64,000 nt of DNA from Actinomycetota bacterium (GCA_005779395.1 SXJP01000040.1:25006-89005), one strand, 5' to 3'; shown: positions 18,515 to 28,053, counted from the stretch's first letter. Notes: a model not told the origin generated them from the sequence alone. Translations and numbers: made by a program.

Positions 18515-19774
18515 TCAGAGGTTCGCTGCAGTAGCCGCGGCTGCTGCGATGGTCTCCTCGATCACCTCATGGGTGTGAGCGAGACCGCAAAAGAGAGTTT
18601 CGTAGCCACTAGGAGCAAAGAAGACTCCCCGCTCGAGTAGCCCATGGAAGAATTTCGCGTAACGCGCATGGTCGGCTTGCTTGGCTGACTCATAGTCACT
18701 TACCGCTCCGCCAAAGAACACCCCAACAAGGGTCGCCGACCTGGTTACGTTCGCTTGTACCCCAGCGTTCACAAAAACATCTGACAGTCCCTCAGCGAGA
18801 TGGGTTGCGAGATCGACGAGACGTTCGTAAGCAGAGTCGTCTAACAACTTGAGTGTCGCAATTCCTGCCGCGGTTGCTAGCGGGTTTCCGCTCAGTGTCC
18901 CGGCCTGATAGACGGAACCGAGCGGCGCTAAGTGGTCCATGATGTCCGCTCTGCCGCCGAGACCAGCGAGTGGCAACCCACCGCCGACCACCTTGCCGAA
19001 AATTGTGAGGTCGGGAACAATTCCGAACAGGCCTTGTGCGCCTGCTCGCGCGACGCGAAATCCTGTGATCACTTCATCGAAGATGAGCAACGCTCCGTGC
19101 CTGCTGCAAATGGCTCGTAGCGCTTCGAGGTAGCCATCTTGCGGCGGGACTAACCCCATGTTCGCAGCGATCGGCTCGACAAGCAGCGCAGCGATGTCAG
19201 AGCCATGTAGCGCAAAGGCCTCTTCGATAGCAAGTACGTCGTTGTAAGGACACGCGATCGTGTCTGCGACTGTTCCTTCGGTGATTCCAGCAGAACCAGG
19301 TAGCCCGAGCGTTGCGAGACCAGAGCCCGCTGCAACCAGCAGCGAATCCAGGTGCCCGTGATAACAGCCTGCCAGCTTGATGACCTTTGAACGGCCCGTC
19401 GCACCGCGGGCGAGTCGCACGGCCGTCATCGCAGCTTCGGTGCCGGATGACACGAGACGGACTTTCTCGATGGATCGAACACGCCCGCAGATCAGTTCCG
19501 CTAGTTCCACTTCGCCTTCTGTTGGAGTGCCGTAACTAGTGCCAAGAGATGCCGCTTGCTGAATCGCATCTACGGCTGCCGGATGAGCGTGACCGAGAAT
19601 GACAGCACCCCATGACTGCACATAGTCGGTGTAACGCTTGTTGTCGGTGTCGTACAAATACGCGCCACGAGCGCGAGCCGTGAAGAATGGCTGCCCACCG
19701 ACACTGCCAAAGGCGCGCACCGGCGAGTTGACACCACCAGGAATGCGCGCCTCTGCGCGCTCGAACAAACTCAA
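18515..19774 (-). CDS. hemL: Glutamate-1-semialdehyde 2,1-aminomutase
   Basis: PLP enzyme making 5-aminolevulinate from glutamate-1-semialdehyde, 419 residues. The start GGVNSPVRAFGSVGG, the substrate segment and the PLP-lysine region (TIFGKVVGGGLPLAGLGG) are characteristic. Together with hemA it defines the C5 route. The start overlaps the hemB stop by 4 nt, so it is the last gene of the rex-hem operon. Confidence 0.97.
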   Translation of the reverse strand: MSLFERAEARIPGGVNSPVRAFGSVGGQPFFTARARGAYLYDTDNKRYTDYVQSWGAVILGHAHPAAVDAIQQAASLGTSYGTPTEGEVELAELICGRVRSIEKVRLVSSGTEAAMTAVRLARGATGRSKVIKLAGCYHGHLDSLLVAAGSGLATLGLPGSAGITEGTVADTIACPYNDVLAIEEAFALHGSDIAALLVEPIAANMGLVPPQDGYLEALRAICSRHGALLIFDEVITGFRVARAGAQGLFGIVPDLTIFGKVVGGGLPLAGLGGRADIMDHLAPLGSVYQAGTLSGNPLATAAGIATLKLLDDSAYERLVDLATHLAEGLSDVFVNAGVQANVTRSATLVGVFFGGAVSDYESAKQADHARYAKFFHGLLERGVFFAPSGYETLFCGLAHTHEVIEETIAAAAATAANL

Positions 19775-20745
19775 TTGAGCAACTCAGCTACCTCGCGCGC
19801 GAGGTACGTGAGTATGAAGTCTGCGCCAGCGCGTTTGATGCTGAGCAACTGCTCTAGCGCCACGGCAGTGCCATCTATCCATCCGTTCGCAGCCGCAGCT
19901 TTGATCATCGCGTATTCACCGCTCACGTGGTACGCAGCAATTGGAACATCGTGAGCTACTCGCAGACGCGCGATTACATCAAGGTACGACATCGCTGGCT
20001 TCACCATGATCATGTCGGCGCCCTCAGCGACGTCGAGATCTACTTCTGCTAGCGCTTCTCTGGCATTGGCTGGGTCCATCTGGTAGCTCTTGCGGTCGCC
20101 GAATTGCGGTGCGCATTCGGCTGCGTCGCGGAACGGTCCGTAAAGAGCCGATGCATATTTTGCTGCATACGCGAGTATCGGAGTCTGGGCGAAGCCGTTG
20201 TCATCGAGCGCTCCACGAATCGCTGCGACTTGGCCATCCATCATGCCAGACGGTGCAATTACATCAGCGCCCGCGCTGGCTTGGGCTACAGCTATCGAGG
20301 CGTAGCGATCGAGTGTCGCATCGTTATCAACGGCGCCCGAGGCCGTGAGGATGCCGCAGTGGCCATGATCAGTGAACTCGTCCAAGCATGTGTCGCTCAT
20401 GATGACCATCGCAGCGCCGACTTCGTCGCGCAATGTTCGTAACGCAATCTGCACAATGCCGTCGTTTGAATCAGCGCTGGAGCCGACCGAGTCCTTGTGG
20501 CGCGGAATGCCAAACAGAATGACAGCAGGTACTCCCAAGTCGCATAGGGCGCGTACCTCTTTGCGCAGACTCTCTACCGTATGTTGCGAGACGCCAGGCA
20601 TCGACGTGACTGGTTCGGGCGAATCGATGCCCTCCTTGACAAAGAGGGGCGCTACTAAGTCATCGGTCGAGAGCCGATACTCTGCTACTAGCCGCCGCAT
20701 GGCTGGCGTCTGGCGCAATCGTCTCATCCGGAGTGCTGGAAACAT
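19771..20745 (-). CDS. hemB: Delta-aminolevulinic acid dehydratase (porphobilinogen synthase)
   Basis: Condenses two 5-aminolevulinate molecules to porphobilinogen, 324 residues. Schiff-base lysines are K196 (AAKYASALYGPFR) and K249 (MVKPAMSYLD). The metal loop reads DTCLDEFTDHGHCG: C120 and C130 are kept but the middle cysteine (E. coli C122) is D122, a mixed site between the zinc type (three Cys) and the magnesium type. It lies between the cobA-hemD fusion (4 nt gap) and hemL. Confidence 0.97.
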   Translation of the reverse strand: MFPALRMRRLRQTPAMRRLVAEYRLSTDDLVAPLFVKEGIDSPEPVTSMPGVSQHTVESLRKEVRALCDLGVPAVILFGIPRHKDSVGSSADSNDGIVQIALRTLRDEVGAAMVIMSDTCLDEFTDHGHCGILTASGAVDNDATLDRYASIAVAQASAGADVIAPSGMMDGQVAAIRGALDDNGFAQTPILAYAAKYASALYGPFRDAAECAPQFGDRKSYQMDPANAREALAEVDLDVAEGADMIMVKPAMSYLDVIARLRVAHDVPIAAYHVSGEYAMIKAAAANGWIDGTAVALEQLLSIKRAGADFILTYLAREVAELLN

Positions 20746-20749
20746 CTGT

Positions 20750-22210
20750 TCAGGCTAACTGTGAGAGGACCGCTGCAACGAGGCCATCAATATCGTGTTC
20801 GATCGCCTCGACCGCGACTTCGAGACCGGTGGCGCGCACCGCTTCGGAGGTAACGGGACCGATGCTGATGATCGGAATTCCGAGGCCATCGATGGATCCT
20901 GTTGCGCGAAGAAAATTGGTGACCGTCGAACTAGATGTGAAGCAAATTGCGTCAACCAAACCGGTACGAACTCGATCAAGGTCAACTGAGTCAGGCTCGA
21001 CGGCGAGCGTTCGATACACATTGAGAACACGTACCTCGTATCCGAGTTCGAGAAGCCCTTCGGGGAGCACATCTCTTGCGGTCTCTGCGCGCACGAGCAG
21101 AACTCGCTCGCCATGCACTGTTGGCTGTGGGATCTCTGCCAACAAGGACTCCGCAACGAACCGTTGTGGAACGAGATCTGGCCAAATCCCGTACCGCATG
21201 AATGCTGCCGCCGTACCGGGGCCGATAGCCGCAATCTTCAGACCACTCAATGAACGCGCATCAGTACCAGCAGGAATGATGCCGCGTTCAAATAGGGCTT
21301 TGACACCGTTGGCCGAAGTCGCGAACAACCATCCGAATTCCGTGGTAGCTGGTAGGTCAAAATCGATTGGTTCAATCTTGATCGACGGAAGTTCGAGGAC
21401 CTCGGCACCAAGTGCCTCGAGCCGCATCCGAAGAACGCTTGCCTGTTCCCTCGCTCGAGTTATAACAACGCGCTTGCCGAATAATGGTTTGTTCTCGAAC
21501 CACGCGAGATCGAGCGTCGCCACTCGACCGACGACTATGGCTGATGGCGATTCGATCCCGGCCGTCGGCGCTTTCGAGAGGGTGGTTCGAATCGTGCGCT
21601 GCTCGGGGCGAGTTCCCCAGCGCACAGCAGCGACCGGGGTCTCTGGATCACGACCTCCAGCGATGAGCCGAGCGCTGATCTCGGCAAGTCGCGCGGCACC
21701 CATAAGGATCACGAGCGTGCCGCCAGCGCGCGCTAACGAATCCCAGTCTGTGTCTGTGGTGCCCTTAGCCGGGTCTTCGTGACCAGTGACGATCGTTACG
21801 TGCGTCGATAGCCCGCGATGGGTCACGGGGATACCTGCGTACGCAGCCGCGGCAATTGCACTCGTCACGCCAGGAACAATTTCGAATGCGATCCCTGCAT
21901 CACGCAGGACCTCGGCTTCTTCGCCACCACGCCCAAAGACGTAAGGGTCACCGCCCTTAAGCCGAACGACGTGACGACCAGCGCCACCATGCTCGACGAG
22001 TACTGCGTTGATCTCGTCCTGAGTCATAGCAACATTTCCTGGTGCCTTGCCGACATCGATCCGTGTGGCAGATGAGGGTGCCAGATCTAGCAACTGTGCA
22101 GCGGCAAGACGATCGTGCACGACGACTTCGGTTTCGGCGAGTAGGTCCGCCGCGCGCATAGTCAACAGTCCGGGGTCACCGGGGCCAGCACCAACTAGGT
22201 AGACGGTCAC
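20750..22210 (-). CDS. cobA-hemD: Uroporphyrinogen-III C-methyltransferase / uroporphyrinogen-III synthase fusion
   Basis: Two-domain enzyme of 486 residues from a GTG start. The N-terminal half (about 1-235) is a SUMT methyltransferase with VYLVGAGPGDPGLLT and the RLKGGDPYVFGRGGEE motif; it makes precorrin-2. The C-terminal half (about 245-486) is a HemD fold (KRVVITRAREQASVL) that closes the uroporphyrinogen-III ring. The GTG overlaps the hemC stop (GTGA). The fusion puts the branch to siroheme/cobalamin and the trunk to heme in one protein. Confidence 0.95.
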   Translation of the reverse strand: MTVYLVGAGPGDPGLLTMRAADLLAETEVVVHDRLAAAQLLDLAPSSATRIDVGKAPGNVAMTQDEINAVLVEHGGAGRHVVRLKGGDPYVFGRGGEEAEVLRDAGIAFEIVPGVTSAIAAAAYAGIPVTHRGLSTHVTIVTGHEDPAKGTTDTDWDSLARAGGTLVILMGAARLAEISARLIAGGRDPETPVAAVRWGTRPEQRTIRTTLSKAPTAGIESPSAIVVGRVATLDLAWFENKPLFGKRVVITRAREQASVLRMRLEALGAEVLELPSIKIEPIDFDLPATTEFGWLFATSANGVKALFERGIIPAGTDARSLSGLKIAAIGPGTAAAFMRYGIWPDLVPQRFVAESLLAEIPQPTVHGERVLLVRAETARDVLPEGLLELGYEVRVLNVYRTLAVEPDSVDLDRVRTGLVDAICFTSSSTVTNFLRATGSIDGLGIPIISIGPVTSEAVRATGLEVAVEAIEHDIDGLVAAVLSQLA

Positions 22211-23055
22211 GAGGAGACTCCCAACGCAGAAGCCGCAGTGATTCCGAGTCGTTCGGGGTCGGTGCCGCGGACCTCAGCTGACCGAGCGCCCTCGGCGGTT
22301 TCGAGAAAGACTCGAAGTTCAAGTTCATCGTCGGGACCCGTCTGTGCATACGCTCCGACAGGCAGGTCGCAACCACCGCCTAGAACAGCAAGAAATGCAC
22401 GTTCGGTAGAGACTTCGCGATGCAGTCGTTGGTTGTCAATCGTGGCAAGCAACGCGAGAGTTGCGTGATCGTCTGATCGGCACTCGACTGCCAATGCGCC
22501 TTGGCCGACTTGTGGCAACATCACATCGATAGCGAGGGTCTCTGCGATCACGTCTAGTCGCCCAAGACGATGCAGCGCCGCTGCTGCAATAACGACAGCA
22601 TCGAACTGGGCCGCCTTTTCAATGCGCGTGTCGACATTGCCTCGCAACTCACCGAACGCAAGGTCCGGGCGCAACGCGGCTAGTTGGGCACGCCTGCGCA
22701 CTGCTCCTGTGCCGATTCGCGCTCCTGCTTTGAGTTCGGCAAATCTGCACCCAACTAACGCGTCCCGAGGATCGGCACGTTCGGGGATAGCTCCGAGTAC
22801 AAGTTCTGTTGGTGTGACTGCTGGCAAATCCTTGGCGGAGTGAACGGCAATGTCGGCATGATTTTCGATCACAGCCTGTTGAACTTCTTTGACGAAGACT
22901 CCCTGGCCGCCAAGAGCGTGGATCGGAACATCGGTGCGGACATCGCCGACTGTCGTGATGATTACAAGTTCGTGGGCAGGATTCCCGAGTAGTGCGACCA
23001 CGCGCTCGGCCTGCCAGCGCGCGAGTGCGCTCCCGCGCGTAGCGACTCTCAACAC
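22207..23055 (-). CDS. hemC: Hydroxymethylbilane synthase (porphobilinogen deaminase)
   Basis: Polymerises four porphobilinogens to hydroxymethylbilane, 282 residues from a GTG start. Key features are RVATRGSALARWQAERV at the start, HSAKDLPA with the catalytic aspartate, RGNVDTRIEK and the dipyrromethane-cofactor cysteine loop (LGGGCDLPVGAYA). Its frame begins 2 nt from the hemA stop and overlaps the cobA-hemD start. It is slightly shorter than typical (~310) because of a brief C-terminal domain. Confidence 0.96.
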   Translation of the reverse strand: MLRVATRGSALARWQAERVVALLGNPAHELVIITTVGDVRTDVPIHALGGQGVFVKEVQQAVIENHADIAVHSAKDLPAVTPTELVLGAIPERADPRDALVGCRFAELKAGARIGTGAVRRRAQLAALRPDLAFGELRGNVDTRIEKAAQFDAVVIAAAALHRLGRLDVIAETLAIDVMLPQVGQGALAVECRSDDHATLALLATIDNQRLHREVSTERAFLAVLGGGCDLPVGAYAQTGPDDELELRVFLETAEGARSAEVRGTDPERLGITAASALGVSS

Positions 23056-23057
23056 GG

Positions 23058-24353
23058 TTAGCTCGACGAGTCGGTGTCGGTTGGAACTTGTTCTTCGAGT
23101 GCAAACAATTCCCGCACTGCATCGACATACAGGTCGCCGCGATCCGTGCCAGCGGATTCCTTAAGGCGTGTGGTCGGTTCGTGCAACAATTTCTTGATTA
23201 CGCCGTCGACGAGCGATTCGATAACCGCTGTTACTTCGGGACCGAGGGAGGAGAGTTTGCTTGCGAACCGCTGTAGCTCGGCGGTGCGGATGTCTCGACT
23301 CTGCTTGTGTAGCGCCCCTATAACCGGAGCGACGATCCGTTGCCTGCGTTCATCGAGATACCGGTCCACAGAGTCAACAATGATTTCGTGTGCCCGAGTG
23401 ATATCAACTTTTCGGCGTTCGCTGCTCCGTTGCGCGAAGTCTTTGAGATCGTCGAGATCTAAGAGCGTCACACCGTCGATTTCTGACACACCGTGATCGA
23501 AGTCACGCGGCAGCGCAATGTCCACGATCAGCAAGGGCCTGTCGGCGCGCGCCTGCATCGCTGCCTCAACAACGGAGCGTTCGATCAAGACTTCGCTCGA
23601 TCCTGTAGATCCGAGCACGAGATCTGCGTTAGCAATTTCGGCTGGGATTCGAGCGAGCGGAATTACGCTCCCGCCAACTCGTGTAGCTAGTTCTTCGGCT
23701 CGTTCAATCGTGCGATTCGCGATCGTGATTTTTTCGACATCTCGCAACGCAACAGCGAGCGCCATGCCCTCGCCCATCTCGCCAGCACCGATAACGAGTA
23801 CCCGTGCCCCTTCGAGCCCGCCGAGTTGCTCGCTTGCAACAGCAACCGCCGCCGAAGAAACCGAGACCGGATGGCGGTTGATTTCGGTCTCTGTCCGCAC
23901 GCGTTTGCCGGCCTCAATCGCGTGGCGAAAGACGTAGCCGAGCAATGTCGAAGATGTAGCAGCAGCATTCGCGTCCTGCCATGCTTCGCGCACTTGCCCG
24001 AGAATCTCGTTCTCGCCGACGATGAGTGAGTCGAGTCCAGCAGCAACCGTAAACAAATGTGTGACGGCGACGTCGTCGAAGTGCGTGTAGGCGTGCTCCG
24101 TTAGATCGACGACGGTCGCTCCGCTGTAGTCGGAGAGAAACTGCAAGATGTCATCGACTGCCGCGTGGAATCGTGTGCAATATGCGTAAATCTCGGTTCG
24201 GTTGCAGGTAGAGAGGATCGCTACTTCGATTAGGTGTTCGCGGCTCTCGAGGTCATGCAATGCCTTTGGAAGCGCTACGGTCGGGATCGACAGTCGCTCG
24301 AGGAGTTCAACTGGCACTGTTTTGTGGTTCAGTCCGACAACGATCAAAGACAT
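23058..24353 (-). CDS. hemA: Glutamyl-tRNA reductase
   Basis: First committed enzyme of C5 heme synthesis, reducing Glu-tRNA to glutamate-1-semialdehyde, 431 residues. The catalytic-cysteine segment STCNRTEIY, the NADPH-binding VLVIGAGEMGEGMALAV and the C-terminal dimerisation helix are present. It overlaps the Met8-like gene by 10 nt (24344-24353), so the two are tightly linked. Confidence 0.97.
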   Translation of the reverse strand: MSLIVVGLNHKTVPVELLERLSIPTVALPKALHDLESREHLIEVAILSTCNRTEIYAYCTRFHAAVDDILQFLSDYSGATVVDLTEHAYTHFDDVAVTHLFTVAAGLDSLIVGENEILGQVREAWQDANAAATSSTLLGYVFRHAIEAGKRVRTETEINRHPVSVSSAAVAVASEQLGGLEGARVLVIGAGEMGEGMALAVALRDVEKITIANRTIERAEELATRVGGSVIPLARIPAEIANADLVLGSTGSSEVLIERSVVEAAMQARADRPLLIVDIALPRDFDHGVSEIDGVTLLDLDDLKDFAQRSSERRKVDITRAHEIIVDSVDRYLDERRQRIVAPVIGALHKQSRDIRTAELQRFASKLSSLGPEVTAVIESLVDGVIKKLLHEPTTRLKESAGTDRGDLYVDAVRELFALEEQVPTDTDSSS

Positions 24354-24988
24354 GAGTTCAACAACTCCTTCGCCTCGTCGACTCGACCCGATTTTACAAG
24401 GTCAACAATGCCCGAATCGAGTGCCAGACGCCAATTCGCATCCTCGGAGGAACGGCCTAATGACCGCAGCGACTCCCGCGCCTCGGCGAAAATATCGAGC
24501 AGTGTCGAATACTCCGGACCTATCTCTTGCTGCAAGATTTCTTTCAGCCATTTTGCGATTGCGGGGCTGCGCCCGCCTGTGCCTAAAGCCACCACTAAGT
24601 CACCCTGTCGCACTACTGACATCAGCGTGAACGAGCAGTGTGCAGGATCATCTGCGCTATTGCAAAAGAGGTTGCGAGCTTCCGCCTCGGCGTGAACCGC
24701 GGCGTCGACGTCGAGGTCGCCTGTGGCCGTTAGAACAAGCCATGCGCCGTCAAGGTCTTGCGTTTCGAACGATTTCAACGCGACCGTGACCTTGCCTTCG
24801 CGCTCGAGCAAAGCAATCGCATCAATAATTTCTAACGCAATAACTCGAACGAGTGCTCCGACGTTTACGAGGTCAGCGATTTTTCGTGCAGCTATGCGTC
24901 CACCGCCTACAACAACAATTTTCCGACCAGCTAAAAGCAAGTTGACGGGCAACCCGACAAGCGCAGGACGGCCAGAGGTCGCACTCAC
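24344..24988 (-). CDS. Precorrin-2 dehydrogenase / sirohydrochlorin ferrochelatase-like (Met8/CysG-N)
   Basis: 214 residues matching the N-terminal half of CysG. The NAD-binding motif is IVVVGGGRIAARKIADLV (about 25-42), and CNSADDPAHCSFTLMSVVRQGDLVVALGTGG is the conserved dimer and active-site region. With the CobA domain it would complete siroheme synthesis. It follows rex (4 nt overlap) and precedes hemA, so the operon feeds both heme and siroheme. Confidence 0.93.
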   Translation of the reverse strand: MSATSGRPALVGLPVNLLLAGRKIVVVGGGRIAARKIADLVNVGALVRVIALEIIDAIALLEREGKVTVALKSFETQDLDGAWLVLTATGDLDVDAAVHAEAEARNLFCNSADDPAHCSFTLMSVVRQGDLVVALGTGGRSPAIAKWLKEILQQEIGPEYSTLLDIFAEARESLRSLGRSSEDANWRLALDSGIVDLVKSGRVDEAKELLNSCL

Positions 24989-25668
24989 GAAGGGCCCGTC
25001 CCATTCGCGGAACCGTTGTTCCCATTTCCATTTCGAAGTTGATAGAAACTCAAGATCTGCAGTTCCGTCGCTAGATCAACCTTACGTACAGCGACGCCGT
25101 CTGGGACGCTCAACATGCCACTCGCGAAGTTAAGGATCGACTTGACGCCGGCTTCCACGAGCGTGTCTGCAACATTCTGAGATTCTGATTGTGGTGTTGC
25201 AATAATCGCGATCGTGACTTTTTCGCGTTCACAGATGGTTGTAAGTTCGGTCACTGGTTCGATCTCAAGGTCGGCGACTTTCTGCCCAACTTTCGAACTG
25301 TCCGCGTCTGCGAGCGCAACTACCCGAAATCCGCGCGCACCGAAGCCGCGATAGTTCGCGAGAGCAGCGCCAAGATTTCCGATGCCTACGATCACGCATG
25401 GCCAGTCCTGGGTGAGGCCAAGCTCGCGAGCAATTTCATGCAACAAATATTCGATGTCATAGCCGACACCGCGTGTGCCGAAAGAGCCGAGGTAAGACAG
25501 ATCCTTGCGAACTTTCGCTGCATTTACACCCGCTAGTTCGGCGAGCCTGTCTGAAGAAATGGTGACGAGACCCGTACCCGTGTTCTCGAGCAACACCCTG
25601 TAATACTGAGGAAGTCGCGAGACGGTCGCCTCAGGGATGCGTCGGCCTGATTCTGTTGGCACAAGCAC
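24985..25668 (-). CDS. rex: Redox-sensing transcriptional repressor Rex
   Basis: NADH/NAD+ sensor that represses respiratory genes when NADH is low relative to NAD+; 227 residues from a GTG. It has an N-terminal winged helix (IPEATVSRLPQYYRVL, followed by LGVNAAKVRKDLSYLGSFGTRGVGYD-type segments), and a Rossmann domain (VIVGIGNLGAALANY). The C-terminal domain-swap helix is seen (ATELQILSFYQLRNG). It heads the hem operon and lies divergent to the membrane protein at 25768. A TTGTGA half-site at 25731-25736 is too weak to call an operator. Confidence 0.96.
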   Translation of the reverse strand: MLVPTESGRRIPEATVSRLPQYYRVLLENTGTGLVTISSDRLAELAGVNAAKVRKDLSYLGSFGTRGVGYDIEYLLHEIARELGLTQDWPCVIVGIGNLGAALANYRGFGARGFRVVALADADSSKVGQKVADLEIEPVTELTTICEREKVTIAIIATPQSESQNVADTLVEAGVKSILNFASGMLSVPDGVAVRKVDLATELQILSFYQLRNGNGNNGSANGTGPS

Positions 25669-25767
25669 TCCTGATGATGCGACACCTGCGCTGCAGGCGA
25701 GTCCGGTGGGTTGGGCTCAACGGTAGCCACCTTGTGATCATTTTCTCTAAGTCTGGAGTGGCCTGTA

Positions 25768-26502
25768 ATGTCGGCTTCGATGGTGAGCGTTTGGGCGGCA
25801 ATTGCAGCGGTTGTCGCAACAATCTTCGCTCAGGCAACATCGGTGCGCTTTCACCAGCGCCGAGCACCCCATGAACTCGCATGGACGATCGCCCTCGCGA
25901 TGTTTGCTTTAGCTGCCGTCGCACTGTTTCTCGGCGATTCAACCGGTTGGGACAATGGCACCTACCGGGCGTTCTACCTTCTCGGCGCAATCTTGAACGT
26001 GCCTTGGCTTGCCATGGGCACGATCCATCTCCTTGCTCCGTCTCGGATTGCGTTACGCATCAGAGCCGGTCTGATTTTCGTGACCGGGATGGCCGTCGGC
26101 ACGATGCTCGCTAGCCCAATCCGCGGAACCCTGGTAGCTGGCCACATCCCTCAAGGGCGATATCACTTCGATGCATTGCCGCGAATTCTCGCTGGCGCTA
26201 GCTCTGGGACCGGCGCGCTGATTCTGTTTAGCGGTGCTGTGATTTCTGGTTGGCGGTGGAAACGCAGACGTGGCGAAGCAGGAGCGACCCGCTTGGCTTA
26301 CTCGAACTTGCTTATTGCTACCGGGACTTTGGTCTTATCGAGTGGCGGTCTAGTGAAAGGTTGGATCGCTGTCGACGCAGACGAAGCCTTCGCTATGTGC
26401 ACAGCAATCGGGATCAGCATCGTCTATTCCGGATTCTGGGCTGCATCGGCTCGACCGCCTGCACGTAGCGCGCGCCGCAATACCTTGCCGGCAAAAGTCT
26501 GA
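25768..26502 (+). CDS. Uncharacterised seven-helix membrane protein
   Basis: 244 residues, almost entirely hydrophobic with about seven helices (starting near 7, 38, 68, 98, 138, 175, 208). I do not recognise the family. A charged loop of Arg residues sits before helix 6, and the C-terminus is Arg/Pro-rich. ATG 25768 and 25780 are both possible. Its last 79 nt overlap the tail of the acyl-CoA ligase on the other strand. It is divergent from rex. Confidence 0.75.
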   Translation: MSASMVSVWAAIAAVVATIFAQATSVRFHQRRAPHELAWTIALAMFALAAVALFLGDSTGWDNGTYRAFYLLGAILNVPWLAMGTIHLLAPSRIALRIRAGLIFVTGMAVGTMLASPIRGTLVAGHIPQGRYHFDALPRILAGASSGTGALILFSGAVISGWRWKRRRGEAGATRLAYSNLLIATGTLVLSSGGLVKGWIAVDADEAFAMCTAIGISIVYSGFWAASARPPARSARRNTLPAKV

Positions 26503-27896
26503 GGTAATTCGCTCACAAACTTGTAGTCACGCGGGATCTTGTAGCGAGCGATCCTGGATCGCAAGAACTGGTCGAGTTCAATTGGGGAAGGGAGAGAACC
26601 AGACTTTGCGACTACATACGCGACAACACGTTCGTTGCCGTTGTCTTCTCGTTCACCGACCACGGCCACGGCTTCTATCGACGCATGGCTAGCAAGTGCT
26701 AACTCAACTTCGCCTGGATAGACATTAAAGCCCGAGACGATGATTAGGTCTTTGGCGCGATCGACCAAGGTGAGCCAACCGTCATCGTCTCTCACCGCGA
26801 TATCACCAGTATGTAGCCAGCCATCTCTCAAGACTTTCTCGGATTGCTCGCGGTCATTCCAGTAGCCGCAGAAAACATTGGGGCCTTTGATGAGAATTTC
26901 ACCTGGGTCCCCGCTGACGGCGTCTAAGCCGTCTTTATCGACGAGCCTGATTGCAATTCCGGGTAACGGTGGCCCGATCGATCCCGGTCGCGTCGCGGAT
27001 CCGATGGCCGTCGTCGTGACAATGGGCGAGGCTTCAGTAAGCCCGTACCCCTCCTGTACGACGAGCCCAAAGTTCTCTACGAGTGCGCCCTGCAGAACCC
27101 CGCCGAGTTCCGCTGCGCCAGATACGGCTAGCCGGACGGTCGCGAACGCATCGCCGCCGATTTCGGCGCGATGGTCGAGCCATGTTCGATAAATAGCAGG
27201 TACAGCAGCAACGACTGTTACGCCATGGGTTCGAATTGACTCGGCCGATCTGACCGGATGAAAGGTTCCGCTGATCACTAGCGCGGCACGCGACGCGAGC
27301 GCGAGACCGATTACGACATTCAGACCGAATATGTGAAAGAAGGGCAACACTGCAAGGCCGACATCGTCTGCTCGCATCGCCAAGCCCGCAGTGTCTTGCA
27401 CTTGGCGAATATTCGCGATGAGGTTGCCGTGGGTCAGTATCGCTGCCTTCGGCATGCCAGCTGTCCCAGATGTGAATAGCAGAACGGCAATGTCTTCGGG
27501 ATTACGCGGCGTACAAGCTTCGGACGGAGTCGCTTGGCGCGCCGTAGAGATCTCCATTCTCGCGACCTCCGGAAGCGGTGGCACATGACCGTTGCCACAG
27601 AGGACTAAACCAGGCTCGATCACGTCAAGTTCGGTCGCAAGTTCGGCGGCTGGGGCGCTCGGATTCAATGGCACAGCAACCCGCCCTGCGAGCAATATCC
27701 CTAGGTACGCAGCAATAAAGTCTTCGCCGTTGTCGGCCAGAATCACGATCCGCGCTTCGGGCGCACTATTAGCTTCGACAGCCCCGGCGACTCGAGATGC
27801 CTCTTCTGCGAGTTGAGATCTGCTCCAGGTTGCAGTTGGAGTAACGATTGCTGTTGCACCGCTCGGGTCAGCCAACAATAATTCGACGAGATTCAC
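26424..27896 (-). CDS. AMP-dependent acyl-CoA synthetase/ligase
   Basis: ANL-superfamily enzyme activating a carboxylate (probably a fatty acid) with ATP and CoA. P-loop TSGTAGMPKAAILTHGN, adenylate motif EGYGLTE, the hinge DWLTLVDRAKDLIIVSGFNVYP-type segment and the C-terminal catalytic lysine (QTFAGKVLRR) are all present. The length of ~490 residues is normal. I prefer GTG 27896 (before NLVELLL) over the TTG at 27923; no ribosome site decides. The 3' end overlaps the convergent membrane protein gene by 79 nt. Confidence 0.9.
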   Translation of the reverse strand: MNLVELLLADPSGATAIVTPTATWSRSQLAEEASRVAGAVEANSAPEARIVILADNGEDFIAAYLGILLAGRVAVPLNPSAPAAELATELDVIEPGLVLCGNGHVPPLPEVARMEISTARQATPSEACTPRNPEDIAVLLFTSGTAGMPKAAILTHGNLIANIRQVQDTAGLAMRADDVGLAVLPFFHIFGLNVVIGLALASRAALVISGTFHPVRSAESIRTHGVTVVAAVPAIYRTWLDHRAEIGGDAFATVRLAVSGAAELGGVLQGALVENFGLVVQEGYGLTEASPIVTTTAIGSATRPGSIGPPLPGIAIRLVDKDGLDAVSGDPGEILIKGPNVFCGYWNDREQSEKVLRDGWLHTGDIAVRDDDGWLTLVDRAKDLIIVSGFNVYPGEVELALASHASIEAVAVVGEREDNGNERVVAYVVAKSGSLPSPIELDQFLRSRIARYKIPRDYKFVSELPQTFAGKVLRRALRAGGRADAAQNPE

Positions 27897-27949
27897 GGTC
27901 GGCGAGCCTAACGAATGGAACAAGTGCTGCGTCGAAGGGCGCCCGTCGC

Positions 27950-27971
27950 AAAAATCTCACTCTAAGTGAGA
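27950..27971 (-). terminator. Rho-independent terminator
   Basis: On the minus strand a perfect 7-bp stem (TCTCACT/AGTGAGA) with a TAG loop at 27971-27955 is followed by five T (27954-27950). It lies 27 nt upstream of the acyl-CoA ligase start and downstream of the candidate RNA at 28054-28169 and the SAM hydrolase operon, so it ends a transcript coming from the right. Confidence 0.72.
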
Positions 27972-28053
27972 AAATTTCTCAAGACTCGCGCGGTGCGTGT
28001 CGTAAATAATTTTACGCTCGCAGGGTTCCCCACTCCCTGTCGAGGCACAGAAC

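Noticed and set aside
20733..21782. 349-residue plus-strand frame opposite cobA-hemD
   Set aside because: It is a shadow of the minus-strand gene: Ser/Arg-rich with no domain.
25725..25745. TTGTGATCATTTTCTC as a Rex operator upstream of rex
   Set aside because: Only one half-site matches the TTGTGA-N6-TCACAA consensus; the other half is poor.
26424..26502. A frameshift or truncation at the membrane protein/acyl-CoA ligase junction
   Set aside because: Both frames end naturally; the 79-nt overlap is between convergent genes and needs no disruption.
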